Assembly: GCA_036555585.1 (NCBI GenBank)
Contig: DATBLE010000024.1
Span: forward strand, 1 to 64,000
Reading direction: 5' to 3'
Length of the DNA stretch: 64,000 bases
DNA from: DATBLE01 sp036555585
Lineage (GTDB): Bacteria; Actinomycetota; Thermoleophilia; Gaiellales; Gaiellaceae
Made by a program: the position numbers and the translations under genes. The notes under the pieces are model-generated. The model did no database searches. It had not been told where the DNA came from and saw only the letters and a program-made list of their open reading frames with translations. Shown piece by piece: positions 33,917-42,091 of this stretch (position 1 is its first letter; each line of letters starts with the position of its first letter).

Positions 33917-34851
33917 TCGCGTGCCTTCACCAGCCGGTACATCGCGGTGTGGAGCGGGACGGGGACGCCGTGCCTCGCCGCCTCGCGGACGAGCGCGCCG
34001 GTGATGAAGTCGACCTCGGTCGGGCGGCCGGCGCGGACGTCCTCGAGCATCGACGGGACGTGGGCGTAGTTGCCCTCGGCGGCTAGCGTCTCGCCACGGC
34101 GGACGGCGTGCACGTTCATCTCCCAGGGATCTTCGTGCAGGGCGACGCCGGCGGCAGCGGCAACCGCCTTCCCCTCTGCCATCAGGTCCTGGACGAGGTT
34201 GCCCAGGTCGGTGTCGCGCTCGCACGCCGCGAAGTCGCTCACGTGCGGCAGGTCGGTCAGGGCGGAGACCGTGTTCACGGTCGCGTTGAAGATCAGCTTC
34301 GACCACTGCGCGGGGCGCAGGTCGGGGAAGGCGCGGGCGTGCAGACCGGAGGCCTGCAGGAGCGCCTCCACCTCCTGTGCCTGCTCGTAGGTGGCGGTGC
34401 CGGCGAAGGGGCCGAGCCAGGTCTCGGTGTCGAGCTCGTACTCGACGTGCGCGTCGGCGTGGCGGACGCCGCTCATGAACGTCACCGCCGAGAGCAGAGG
34501 CCAGTCGCCGCGGGCGTGGACGAGCTCCTCCGCGCCGAGCCCGTTCTGGATCGTCATCAGGGTCGCTTCCGGAAAGCGGCCGGTCAGGCCCGCGGCGGCC
34601 TCCTCGAGCTGGGTGGCCTTGGTCGCGAGGATGCCCAGGTCGAAATCGGGGAGCTCGGCGGCGTCCGCGGTGGCGTGGACGCGGGCGGTGAAGTCGGACT
34701 TGCCCGAGATGCGCAGGCCCTGCGACGTGAGGGCGTCGGCGTGCTCGCGGCGGCGCGTGAGCACGCTGACCTCGTGGTCGCGAGCGAGGTGGCCGGCGTA
34801 GAGGCTGCCGATCACGCCCCCGCCGACGACGCAGATCCGCTCGATCGCCAC
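33907..34851 (-). CDS. Ketopantoate reductase-like (PanE/ApbA) protein, copy 1
   Basis: 314-residue paralogue of the next gene: ICVVGGGVIGSLYAGHLARD, LGILATKATQLEEAA, QNGLGAEELV and WSKLIFNATVNTVSALT. First gene of the five-gene minus-strand operon. The GTG at 34851 is 6 nt downstream of TAGCGT (34858-34863 on the minus strand), a probable leaderless promoter. The two copies have diverged substantially, suggesting different substrates rather than recent duplication. Confidence 0.87.
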   Translation of the reverse strand: MAIERICVVGGGVIGSLYAGHLARDHEVSVLTRRREHADALTSQGLRISGKSDFTARVHATADAAELPDFDLGILATKATQLEEAAAGLTGRFPEATLMTIQNGLGAEELVHARGDWPLLSAVTFMSGVRHADAHVEYELDTETWLGPFAGTATYEQAQEVEALLQASGLHARAFPDLRPAQWSKLIFNATVNTVSALTDLPHVSDFAACERDTDLGNLVQDLMAEGKAVAAAAGVALHEDPWEMNVHAVRRGETLAAEGNYAHVPSMLEDVRAGRPTEVDFITGALVREAARHGVPVPLHTAMYRLVKARECA

Positions 34852-34881
34852 GCGGCAACGCTATCCCGTTAGGTTCCCCGA

Positions 34882-35046
34882 GTGCCCCTGCCAGCGATAC
34901 ATGTCGGCTTCTGGCCCGCGATCACGCGGCGCGCTGCGGCGTCCTCGGTCGCGCCCATATCTCGTCTCGATATGGGCACTCCCTGCGTCCTTGCATCGCT
35001 CGGTGCTCGCGACCCAGAAGCTCGACGGCATCGCTGGCAGGGGCAC
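34882..35046. repeat. 165-nt imperfect foldback (long inverted repeat)
   Basis: Outer arms GTGCCCCTGCCAGCGAT (34882-34898) and ATCGCTGGCAGGGGCAC (35030-35046) are perfect complements; inside them GCTTCTGG pairs with CCAGAAGC, and the centre is CCCATATC (34954-34961) / GATATGGG (34969-34976) with a 7-nt loop. Outer arms and central hairpin share one axis near 34964, so the whole stretch can fold into a single long stem. It fills the gap between the divergent panE-like gene and EamA and ends 2 nt before the EamA ATG. No protein is recognised in it. Confidence 0.85.
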
Positions 35047-35048
35047 TG

Positions 35049-35906
35049 ATGTCCGGGGTCGCGCTTGCGCTCTCCTCTGCTCTGCTCTTCGGCGGAATGT
35101 CGGTCGCGCTCGGCTTCTCGATGCGGCGGAGCCGGGACGCGCTCGTCGGTGCCTTCGCGACCGCGTTCAGCGGCTTCTGCGTCTGCGCGGTGGTCGCCTT
35201 GATCGGACGCGAGTGGGGAGGCCAGCTGTGGCCGTACTTCCTCGCCGGCGTGCTCGCGCCGGGCGGCGCGCAGCTCCTGTTCGTGCTCGCGGTCCGGGAG
35301 GCCGGCCCGTCACGGGCGTCGGTGATCGCCGGCGCCGCCCCGCTCGTCGCCGTGACGATCGCGATCCTGGCGCTCGGCGAGCCCGCCCGCCTTCCACTGC
35401 TCGCCGGCGCCGTGCTGATCGTCGCGGGCGGCCTCGCTCTGGTCGCCGAGCGCGCCCGGCCCGAGCACTTCCAGGCGATCGGGCTCGTCTACTCCTTCGG
35501 CTGCACGGTGCTGTTCGCGACCAGGGACAACGTCGTCCGGCACATCGCCTCCGACAGCACGGTTCCACCTCAGCTCGCGGCGTCCGTGACGATCCTCTCC
35601 GGGACGGTGCTCGTCTTCGCGGTGCTGGTCGCCCTCCGCCGGAGCCGGGCGCTCGCCGACGTCGTGCGCGAGGGGCCGAGCTTCGTCCTTCCCGGCGTCC
35701 TCTGGGGCGCCTCGTACGCCTTCCTCTTCGAGGCCTTCTACCGCTCGCGGGTGACGATCGTCAGCCCGCTGGTCGCGACCGAGTCCCTGTTCGCCGTGCT
35801 GCTGGCGGTGCTGCTGCTGAGGCGAACCGAGCTCGTCGGCCGGCACCTGCTCCTCGGCGCCGCGCTCGTGGTGGCGGGCGGCGCGCTGATCGGCGCCTTC
35901 CGTTAA
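35049..35906 (+). CDS. EamA/DMT family transporter
   Basis: 285-residue membrane protein with about ten helices arranged as two EamA repeats (SALLFGGMSVALGFSM in repeat one; SFGCTVLFATRDNVVRH opening repeat two). DMT family members export amino acids and metabolites or drugs. The ATG directly follows a 165-nt foldback, and no ribosome site is visible other than in the stem (GGCAGGGG), so translation could depend on that structure. Confidence 0.85.
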   Translation: MSGVALALSSALLFGGMSVALGFSMRRSRDALVGAFATAFSGFCVCAVVALIGREWGGQLWPYFLAGVLAPGGAQLLFVLAVREAGPSRASVIAGAAPLVAVTIAILALGEPARLPLLAGAVLIVAGGLALVAERARPEHFQAIGLVYSFGCTVLFATRDNVVRHIASDSTVPPQLAASVTILSGTVLVFAVLVALRRSRALADVVREGPSFVLPGVLWGASYAFLFEAFYRSRVTIVSPLVATESLFAVLLAVLLLRRTELVGRHLLLGAALVVAGGALIGAFR

Positions 35907-35983
35907 CCGTGCCAGGCACGGTTAAGACGCACCGGCGAAAACGCGGTTTGTGCAGGGTCTTTACGGTGCCAGGCACTGTTAAG
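35903..35983. repeat. Pair of GTGCCAGGCAC palindromes after EamA
   Basis: TTAACCGTGCC-A-GGCACGGTTAA (35903-35925) is a perfect palindrome that supplies the EamA TAA stop codon. A second, imperfect copy is at about 35959-35983. The pair repeats the arrangement at 16403-16484. Confidence 0.85.
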
Positions 35984-36018
35984 ACGCGCGCTCGCGCGGC
36001 TCCGCTCGGGCGGCAGCG

Positions 36019-36747
36019 TCAGCCACGCTCGACGGGCAGTTCCCGCCGGCACCAGTCGCTCCACGAGCTGGGGTAGAGCTTCGCGTCGGGGCGGCCGGCC
36101 CGGGCCAGCAGGAGGAGATCGACGCACGCCGTGATCCCCGAGCCGCAGTAGACGACGATCTCGTCCGCCGCGGTGATCTCCGGCGATGGCTCGGCGGCCT
36201 CGGCGTGGAACCAGTTGACCGCCCCCGGGATCCGGCCTGCGACCGGGTCGATCGGCTCGGCCTCGCCGCGGTAGCGCTCGGGCGAGCGCGCGTCGACGAC
36301 GACGAGACCGGGCTCGCCCAGCCGGCCGGCGAGCTCGTCCGCGTCGATCGTGTCGCCCTCCCGCCGCCGGGGCACGAACGTGCGGGGCTCGATCGCCTCC
36401 TCCCCTGCGTGCACCGACCCCAGCCAGGAGTCGAAGCCGCCCCGCAGCACGGCGACGTCGTCGTGGCCGACATGGCGGAGCAGCCACCAGAGCCGGGCGG
36501 CCCCGCCGGCGGCGCCGTGGTCGTAGGCGACGACGAACGTGCCGTCGCCGATACCCGCCCGGCCCGCCGCGGCGGCGAAGGCGTCTTCGCTCGGCAGCGG
36601 GTGGCGGCCCTGGCCCTCCATCGAGAGGTCGGAGAGCTCGACCCCGAGGAACGCGGCGCCGGGAACGTGCTCCTCCAGGTACAGGTCGCGCCCGGCCTCC
36701 CATCGGTCGAGCTCGTACGCGCAGTCGACGAACCGGTAGTCGATCAG
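36019..36747 (-). CDS. Sulfurtransferase (tandem rhodanese, SseA-like), apparent CTG start
   Basis: 242-residue two-domain rhodanese. The inactive N-terminal domain includes HVPGAAFLGVELSDLS; the active C-terminal domain carries LVVVDARSPERYRGEAEPIDPVAGRIPGAVN and the cysteine loop YCGSGITAC. Transfers sulfur from thiosulfate or 3-mercaptopyruvate to a thiophilic acceptor. No ATG, GTG or TTG is available near the conserved N-terminus (LIDYRFVDC); CTG at 36747 overlaps the upstream stop as CTGA and has GAAGG a few bases before it, matching the NTGA coupling used throughout the window. Confidence 0.82.
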   Translation of the reverse strand: MIDYRFVDCAYELDRWEAGRDLYLEEHVPGAAFLGVELSDLSMEGQGRHPLPSEDAFAAAAGRAGIGDGTFVVAYDHGAAGGAARLWWLLRHVGHDDVAVLRGGFDSWLGSVHAGEEAIEPRTFVPRRREGDTIDADELAGRLGEPGLVVVDARSPERYRGEAEPIDPVAGRIPGAVNWFHAEAAEPSPEITAADEIVVYCGSGITACVDLLLLARAGRPDAKLYPSSWSDWCRRELPVERG

Positions 36748-37361
36748 TAGAAGCCTTCGCGGCGCGCATACCGCTCGGCCCGCTCCGCGTCGTACTGCCC
36801 CGGATCGACATCGGCGCCGACGGAGCGCATGAGCTCGCCGGACGACGGAAGCTCCGAGCGGTCGACGTACGCCTCCGGATCCCACAACCGGGCGCGCAGG
36901 AACGCCTTCGGGCAGTGCGTGTACGCCTCGTCGACCTCGATCCTGAGGCCCAGCGTCGGCACCTTGCCCTCGACCGCACACGGCTCGAGCAGCTCCGGAT
37001 CCTCGACGATCGTCGCGCGACCGTTCACGCGGAAGGTGTCGCTGATGCCCGGGATGATGAAGATGAGCGCGACGTGCGGGTTCTCCAGCACGTTCCTGAA
37101 CGAGTCGGCCAGCTTGTTCCCGGGCCGGTCCGGCAGGAGCAGCGTGCGCTCGTCGAGCACCTTCACGAAGCCCGCCGGGTCGCCGCGGGGCGAGACGTCG
37201 CACGTCCCGTCGGCCGCAGAGGTGGCGAGGCAGAGGAACGGCGAGCGCTCGACGAACCGCCGGGTGAGGTCGTTCAGCCGGTCGTTGACCTTCGAGCGGA
37301 CGAGCTCGCTCGGCTCCCCGAGCAGCGAGCGGAGGGCCTCCTCGCCTGCGATCACCGTCAC
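36744..37361 (-). CDS. Pyridoxamine 5'-phosphate oxidase family protein (MSMEG_1061-like)
   Basis: 205-residue FMN-binding split-barrel protein. FLCLATSAADGTCDVSPRGDPAGFVKVLDERTLLLPDRPGNKLADSFRNVLENPHVALIFIIPG covers the flavin-binding barrel and matches the MSMEG_1061-like group; true PdxH features are absent. GTG 37361 is supported by TAGGCT at 37369-37374, 7 nt away. It is coupled to the rhodanese downstream. Likely a flavin/F420 reductase or detoxifying enzyme. Confidence 0.83.
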   Translation of the reverse strand: MTVIAGEEALRSLLGEPSELVRSKVNDRLNDLTRRFVERSPFLCLATSAADGTCDVSPRGDPAGFVKVLDERTLLLPDRPGNKLADSFRNVLENPHVALIFIIPGISDTFRVNGRATIVEDPELLEPCAVEGKVPTLGLRIEVDEAYTHCPKAFLRARLWDPEAYVDRSELPSSGELMRSVGADVDPGQYDAERAERYARREGFY

Positions 37362-37398
37362 CTTCGAGAGCCTACCTGGGAGAAACGCGCGCCCGGCT

Positions 37399-38193
37399 TC
37401 AGTGGGCGCCCTTCGCCGAGATCGGAAGCACGAGCACACGCTCGTCGGGAAACCGCTCGCGCAGCTCCCCGGCGCAGCGGTCGGAGTCCTCCGCCCACAC
37501 GACCACGGTCGGCCCGGACCCGGACAGCGTCGCCCCGACCGCCGCTGCGGGCAGCTCCGCCCGGATCGCGTCCAGGAGCGCGGACGGCCGGTACGGCTCG
37601 TGCAGCCGGTCGTCGAGCGCAGCGGCGAGCAGCCGCACGTCGCCGCTCGCGATTCCAGCCCCCAGCAGCGTCGCACGGGCGGCGTTGAAGGCAGCGTCGG
37701 CGTGAGGCACGTCGGCGGGCAGCGCGAGGCGCGACTCCGCCGTCCGCACTCTCTCCCTGGGGATGACCGCGACCGGCGTCAGCGGCAGCGACTCTGCGAG
37801 CCGCTCGATCCGGCCGTCCCAGGTGACGCAGGCACCGCCCGCGAGGCACGCGGCGAGGTTGTCGGAGTGCCCCTCGAGCGGGCCGCCGCGGGCGAGCAGG
37901 TCCTCGAGCTCGAGCTCCTGGCCCGACCATTTCGCCGCCGCCACCAGCCCGAGCGCGATCGTCGCAGCACTCGAGCCGAGCCCGCGTGCCCGCGGAATGC
38001 GGTCGGTCCACTCGAAGGAGAGGCCTGCGGGCGAGGCGACGAGCCCGAACGCGCGGATGCCGATGTGCGCCGGGTCGGGCGGAGCGTCGGCGCCCTCGGT
38101 CACCTCCACCTCGTTCCAGAGGTCGAGCGCGACGGCGGCGCAGTCGAAGCCCGGGCCGAGATTGGCGCTGGTCGCGGGAGCCCGAGTCCTCAC
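37399..38193 (-). CDS. thrB: Homoserine kinase
   Basis: 264-residue GHMP kinase that phosphorylates homoserine to O-phosphohomoserine in threonine synthesis. N-terminal APATSANLGPGFDCAAVAL, ATP-binding GLGSSAA loop (RARGLGSSAATIALG) and the C-terminal GATLSGSGPTVVVW are all present. GTG 38193 overlaps the thrC stop (GTGA). Third gene of hom-thrC-thrB. Confidence 0.95.
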   Translation of the reverse strand: MRTRAPATSANLGPGFDCAAVALDLWNEVEVTEGADAPPDPAHIGIRAFGLVASPAGLSFEWTDRIPRARGLGSSAATIALGLVAAAKWSGQELELEDLLARGGPLEGHSDNLAACLAGGACVTWDGRIERLAESLPLTPVAVIPRERVRTAESRLALPADVPHADAAFNAARATLLGAGIASGDVRLLAAALDDRLHEPYRPSALLDAIRAELPAAAVGATLSGSGPTVVVWAEDSDRCAGELRERFPDERVLVLPISAKGAH

Positions 38194-39038
38194 AGCCGTT
38201 CGACCGCGTCCGGATCCTTGAGCCCGTGGCCCGTCAGCACGCAGACCACGCGGCCGCGCGGCCGGACCTGCGCGACGCCCGCGACGCCCGCCGCCGAGGC
38301 CGGCTCGCAGAACAGCCCCTCCAGACGAGCGATCGCCGACCACCACTCGAGCAGGTCGGCGTCCGGCACGGTGACGACCTCCGCCGCCGCCTCGACCTGC
38401 TCGCGATGGACGGGCGAGACGATCCGGATCGCAGAGCCGATGGTCGTCGCCCGCTCGGCCGACTGCACCGAGAGGATCCTCGGACTGCCGCTGTCCGCCT
38501 CCGCGAACCCCCGCACGTAGGCGCAGGTGTTGCCGCCGCCGCCGTAGGGCAGGGCGACCACGTCCGGGGCCCCGCCCAGCTGCTCGACGATCTCCCGCGC
38601 GGCCGAGGCCTGCCCCTCGATGCGGTCGGGGTTGATCGAATTCACGTTCACCAGGCCCTCGTCGTCGGCGAGCTCGCGCGCCCGCCGGTGCGCCTCCTCG
38701 AACGTGCCTTCGACCTCGCGCAGCTCGGCCCCGGCGGCCACCACCTGGACGAGCTTGCCGCGTGCCACCGCACCGGCCGGGAGCAGGATGACCGCCGGCA
38801 GGCCGGCCCGCGCCGCGTAGGCCGAGGCCGAGGCGGCGGTGTTGCCGGTGGAGGCGCAGACGACTCCCGGCGCGCCCCTGTCGGCTGCCCTCCCGACCGC
38901 GACCGCCATGCCGCGGTCCTTGAAGCTCCCGGTCGGGTTGGCGCCTTCCCACTTCAGCCAGACGTCGCAGCCGAGCCGCTCGGAGAGCCGAGGCGCCGCG
39001 ACGAGGGGCGTCCCCCCCTCGCCGAGCGTCAACTTCAT
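38190..39038 (-). CDS. thrC: Threonine synthase
   Basis: 282-residue PLP enzyme turning O-phosphohomoserine into threonine. GEGGTPLVAAPRLSERLG at the N-terminus, PLP lysine in NPTGSFKDRGM, substrate-binding ASTGNTAASASAYAARAG and the glycine-rich phosphate loop YGGGGNT. Shorter than the usual ~350 residues but with all core motifs. ATG 39038 (overlapping the hom stop, ATGA) is preferred to a second ATG at 39044. Operon order supports the assignment over other PLP beta-family enzymes. Confidence 0.93.
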   Translation of the reverse strand: MKLTLGEGGTPLVAAPRLSERLGCDVWLKWEGANPTGSFKDRGMAVAVGRAADRGAPGVVCASTGNTAASASAYAARAGLPAVILLPAGAVARGKLVQVVAAGAELREVEGTFEEAHRRARELADDEGLVNVNSINPDRIEGQASAAREIVEQLGGAPDVVALPYGGGGNTCAYVRGFAEADSGSPRILSVQSAERATTIGSAIRIVSPVHREQVEAAAEVVTVPDADLLEWWSAIARLEGLFCEPASAAGVAGVAQVRPRGRVVCVLTGHGLKDPDAVERL

Positions 39039-40333
39039 GCCCATCCGAGCTCGGCGACCCCGCGGTCCGACACGACCGGGAGCGCCGACGCCGGAGTGCG
39101 CGTCTCGCCCAGGCCGTCGATCTCGGCGAGCGCCTCGCGCAGGCCGCCGACGGGAGTCTCGTGGGTGACGACGTGCAGCGTCGCGCTCTCCTCGCCCTGC
39201 TGCTGGACGAGCCTCGCCACCGAGATCCCGTGCGCGGCCAGCCTCGAGGCGACGAGCGCGAGCACGCCCGGACGATCGGCGACCTCGACCCGGACGTAGT
39301 GGAGCGACGACAGCTCGCCCTCGGGCAGACGGTCGAGAGTGCGCCAGCAGGCGTCGTTCTGGAGGAAGCCCGTGCCGGTCGTGCCCACGATCGTGACCAT
39401 GTCCGCGACCACGGCCGACGCCGTCTCGATCCCGCCCGCGCCCGGCCCCTCGAGGGTGATCTCGCGGATCGCGTCCCCCTGCAGCATCACCGCGTTGAAG
39501 GCGCCCTCGACCGCCGCGAGCGGGTGGCTGCGGTCGACGAGGGCCGGCCCGACCCGGACGTCCCAGCGCCCCTCGACGAGCGTGGCTGCTCCGATCAACC
39601 GGACGGCCATGCCCATCTCGCGGGCGGCGGCGACGTCCTCCGAGGCGACCCGTTCGAGCCCGACGTACTCGACGTCGTCGAGCGTGACGCGCGAGCCGAA
39701 GGCGACCGTCGCGAGGATCGCCATCTTGGCCGCCGCGTCCTTGCCGGACACGTCCTCGGTCGGATCGGCCTCCGCGAACCCGAGCCGCTGCGCCTCCGCG
39801 AGCGCCTGCTCGTACGTCGAGCCGTGCTCCATCTCGGTGAGCATGAAGTTCGTCGTCCCGTTGACGATGCCGAGAACGCGATGGACGTTCGAGACGACGA
39901 GCGCCTCGCGTAGCACCTTGACGACCGGGATCGCGGCGCAGACGGAGGCCTCGAAGCGCAGCTGGACGCCGCCCTCGACGGCCGCCCGGAAGAGCTCCGC
40001 GCCGCGCGTGGCGACGAGCTGCTTGTTGGCGGTGACGACCGGCTTGCCCGCGCGGAGGAGTTGGAGGACGTGGTCGCCGGCCGGCTCCAGGCCGCCCATC
40101 ACCTCGGCGACGACGGCGATCTCGGGATCGTCCCGGATCGTGGTGAAGTCGTTGGTGAGCGTGACGTCGGCGGGGTGATGCGCGGTCGGGTCGCGGACGA
40201 GCGCCCGGACGACCGTCAGCCGGTGCCCGGTCGCCCGCTCGATGTCCGCGGCTTGCTCGCGGAGGAGCCGGTCGACGGCAGACCCGACCGTCCCGTAGCC
40301 GAGCAGGGCAACCGGAACGTCGACGGACGCCAC
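39035..40333 (-). CDS. hom: Homoserine dehydrogenase
   Basis: 432-residue NAD(P)-dependent enzyme reducing aspartate semialdehyde to homoserine. Rossmann motif LLGYGTVGSAV, conserved GIVNGTTNFMLTEM, catalytic FAEADPTEDVSGKDAAAKMAIL, and a C-terminal ACT domain (VEVADRPGVLALVASRLAAHGISVARL) for threonine feedback. GTG 40333 lies 6 nt from TAGCGT (40340-40345, minus strand), a probable leaderless promoter for the threonine operon. No aspartokinase is in the window. Confidence 0.95.
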   Translation of the reverse strand: MASVDVPVALLGYGTVGSAVDRLLREQAADIERATGHRLTVVRALVRDPTAHHPADVTLTNDFTTIRDDPEIAVVAEVMGGLEPAGDHVLQLLRAGKPVVTANKQLVATRGAELFRAAVEGGVQLRFEASVCAAIPVVKVLREALVVSNVHRVLGIVNGTTNFMLTEMEHGSTYEQALAEAQRLGFAEADPTEDVSGKDAAAKMAILATVAFGSRVTLDDVEYVGLERVASEDVAAAREMGMAVRLIGAATLVEGRWDVRVGPALVDRSHPLAAVEGAFNAVMLQGDAIREITLEGPGAGGIETASAVVADMVTIVGTTGTGFLQNDACWRTLDRLPEGELSSLHYVRVEVADRPGVLALVASRLAAHGISVARLVQQQGEESATLHVVTHETPVGGLREALAEIDGLGETRTPASALPVVSDRGVAELGWA

Positions 40334-40530
40334 GTGCCGACGCTATCGAAGTCTTCAGACGCGCGGCCCGCGTCCTGTCCCTCGGCCCGGGGCCCCGCGC
40401 CAGCCTCCGCCCGGCTCCCGCCCGGGCCCCCACCCCGGGTGGGGGATGACCCCTTGCCCCTGCGGCGATCGTCGCACGGAACCGCGCGCGCGTCTGTGTC
40501 GTTTCCGCGCCGACTTCTACTCTTGGCGGA

Positions 40531-41583
40531 GTGATCGTCGCCCACCTCGACCTGGATGCCTTCTTCGCCGCCGTCGAGGAGCTCGAGGATCCCTCCCTGC
40601 GACGCCGGGCGCTCGTCGTCGGCGGCGACCCCAGGGGCCGCGGCGTGGTCGCGACCGCGAACTACCTCGCGCGGAAGCACGGCATCCACTCGGCGATGAG
40701 TTGCGCCGAGGCCCTGCGCCGCTGTCCGGCCGCCGTCTTCGTCCGCCCACGCCACACGCTCTATCGCGAGTACTCGCGGGCGGTCTGGAGCTCTGTGCGC
40801 GAGGTCGTGCCGACCGTCGAGCAGACCGGCATCGACGAGGGCTACCTGGACCTCGGCGAGATCGCACCCGACTTCCTCGCGGCCCGCAAGCTCGCCGAGG
40901 CCGTCCAGGCCGCGGTGCGCGGCGCGACCGCCCTGACCTGCTCGCTCGGCGTCGCGTCCTGCAAGGTCGTGGCGAAGGTCGCCTCCGACCGGCGCAAGCC
41001 CGGCGGCCTGACGGTCGTCCGGCCCGGGAAGGAAGCTGCGTTCCTCGCGCCGTTCGACGTCCGCCTGCTCCCCGGCGTCGGGCCGCGTGCCGAGGAGCGC
41101 CTGCGGGCGGCCGGCGTCGCCACCGTCGGCGCCCTGGCCACGCTGGACGACGCCGTGCTCCGCCGTTTGCTCCCCGGCAAGGTGGGGACGATCCTGCGCG
41201 ACCGGGCCCGCGGGATCGACGAGCGCGCGCTCGAGACGCAGGTCGAGCGCGTCTCGATCTCGACGGAGGAGACGTTCGAACGCGATGTCGGCGACCGCGC
41301 CCAGCTCCACGCCGAGCTCCGCCGGATGGCGGCGAAGCTCGGCGAGCACCTGATCCGCACCGGCCAGGCAGGGCGGACGGTCACGACCAAGGTGCGCTAC
41401 CCGGACTTCGCCATCCGCAGCCGCTCGTCGACCCTCGCCGCCGGGCTCGACGACGGCGCCGCGATCGGGGAGATCGCCTGCCGGCTCCTCGACCGCGCGC
41501 TCGCCGACCGGCCGGGCCCGCTCCGGCTGGTCGGCGTCGGCGTCTCGAACCTGGAGCCGTTCCGCCAGCTCGCGCTGCACTGA
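40531..41583 (+). CDS. dinB: DNA polymerase IV (Y-family)
   Basis: 350-residue translesion polymerase. Catalytic acidic residues are in HLDLDAFFAAVE and GIDEGYLDL, with SLGVASCKVVAKVASDRRKPGG and the little-finger domain following LLPGVGPRAEERL (helix-hairpin-helix). The C-terminus FRQLALH resembles a sliding-clamp-binding motif. GTG 40531 has TACTCT at 40518-40523, 7 nt upstream. No LexA-type box was recognised in the 197-nt gap shared with hom. Confidence 0.92.
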   Translation: MIVAHLDLDAFFAAVEELEDPSLRRRALVVGGDPRGRGVVATANYLARKHGIHSAMSCAEALRRCPAAVFVRPRHTLYREYSRAVWSSVREVVPTVEQTGIDEGYLDLGEIAPDFLAARKLAEAVQAAVRGATALTCSLGVASCKVVAKVASDRRKPGGLTVVRPGKEAAFLAPFDVRLLPGVGPRAEERLRAAGVATVGALATLDDAVLRRLLPGKVGTILRDRARGIDERALETQVERVSISTEETFERDVGDRAQLHAELRRMAAKLGEHLIRTGQAGRTVTTKVRYPDFAIRSRSSTLAAGLDDGAAIGEIACRLLDRALADRPGPLRLVGVGVSNLEPFRQLALH

Positions 41584-41597
41584 GCATCCCCGGACGA

Positions 41598-41961
41598 CTA
41601 GCGCACGACCAGGGTTCCCCACATTCCGGCCGCCTCGTGACCGGGGACGGAGCAGAAGAAGCGGTACGTGCCCTTCTCGAGGACGGCGGCGACCCGGGAG
41701 GTGCCGCCCTTGAGGACGATCTTCCCCCTTGACCGTCTTGATCCCCTTGCCCTTGATCGCGACGTCGTGCGGGAGCACCGACGGGTTGGTCATCACGATC
41801 GTCACCGGACCGGGCCTGGCGCGCAGGGTCTTCTTGTCGTAGCGCATCGCCCCGTTCGGGTCGGCGGAGATCTTCAGCGTCGTCAGAGCGTCGTGTCCGA
41901 GAGCGGCCGGCGGGACGACGAGCGCGGCGACGACGGTCGCGAGCGCGGCGAGTCGGAACAT
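41598..41961 (-). pseudogene. Cupredoxin (plastocyanin-like) gene with a one-base frameshift
   Basis: Signal peptide (MFRLAALATVVAALVVPP) and half of a blue-copper domain with ligand His in LPHDVAIKGKGIK run in one frame; the rest (GKIVLKGGTSRVAAVLEKGTYRFFCSVPGHEAAGMWGTLVVR in pieces: FFCSVPGHEAAGM has Cys, His and Met ligands) lies in another. Removing one base from the five-C run at 41724-41728 restores a 120-residue protein. Either a real frameshift, a phase-variable tract or an assembly error. A strong GGAGG site precedes the ATG. Likely an electron carrier or copper chaperone for the nearby oxidase. Confidence 0.8.
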
Positions 41962-42037
41962 GGATGACCTCCTGCAGTTGCGTCTGATCGGTTTCGACGG
42001 TGCCGGTGGCCATTCAAGATGCGCCGGCGCCGCCGCT

Positions 42038-42057
42038 CTTGATCGAAATCGATCAAG
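42038..42057. promoter_or_regulatory. Perfect palindrome CTTGATCG-AAAT-CGATCAAG, Crp/Fnr-like site
   Basis: Eight-base perfect arms separated by AAAT, between the divergent cupredoxin (start 41961) and SPASM-like gene (start 42092). It contains TTGAT and ATCAA half-sites; read as TTGAT-N4-ATCGA it differs by one base from the FNR/DNR consensus TTGAT-N4-ATCAA. An oxygen- or NO-responsive Crp/Fnr regulator is a reasonable candidate, but none is encoded in the window. Confidence 0.55.
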
Positions 42058-42091
42058 ACACCTCGGGTCGCCGCCTCGACACTCCCCGGCC

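Noticed and set aside
34861..35046. 61-codon minus-strand frame and overlapping plus-strand frame in the foldback
   Set aside because: Both are by-products of the inverted repeat; no recognisable protein.
39036..39044. Alternative thrC start at ATG 39044
   Set aside because: The ATG at 39038 gives the ATGA overlap used throughout the window; both remain possible but differ by only two residues.
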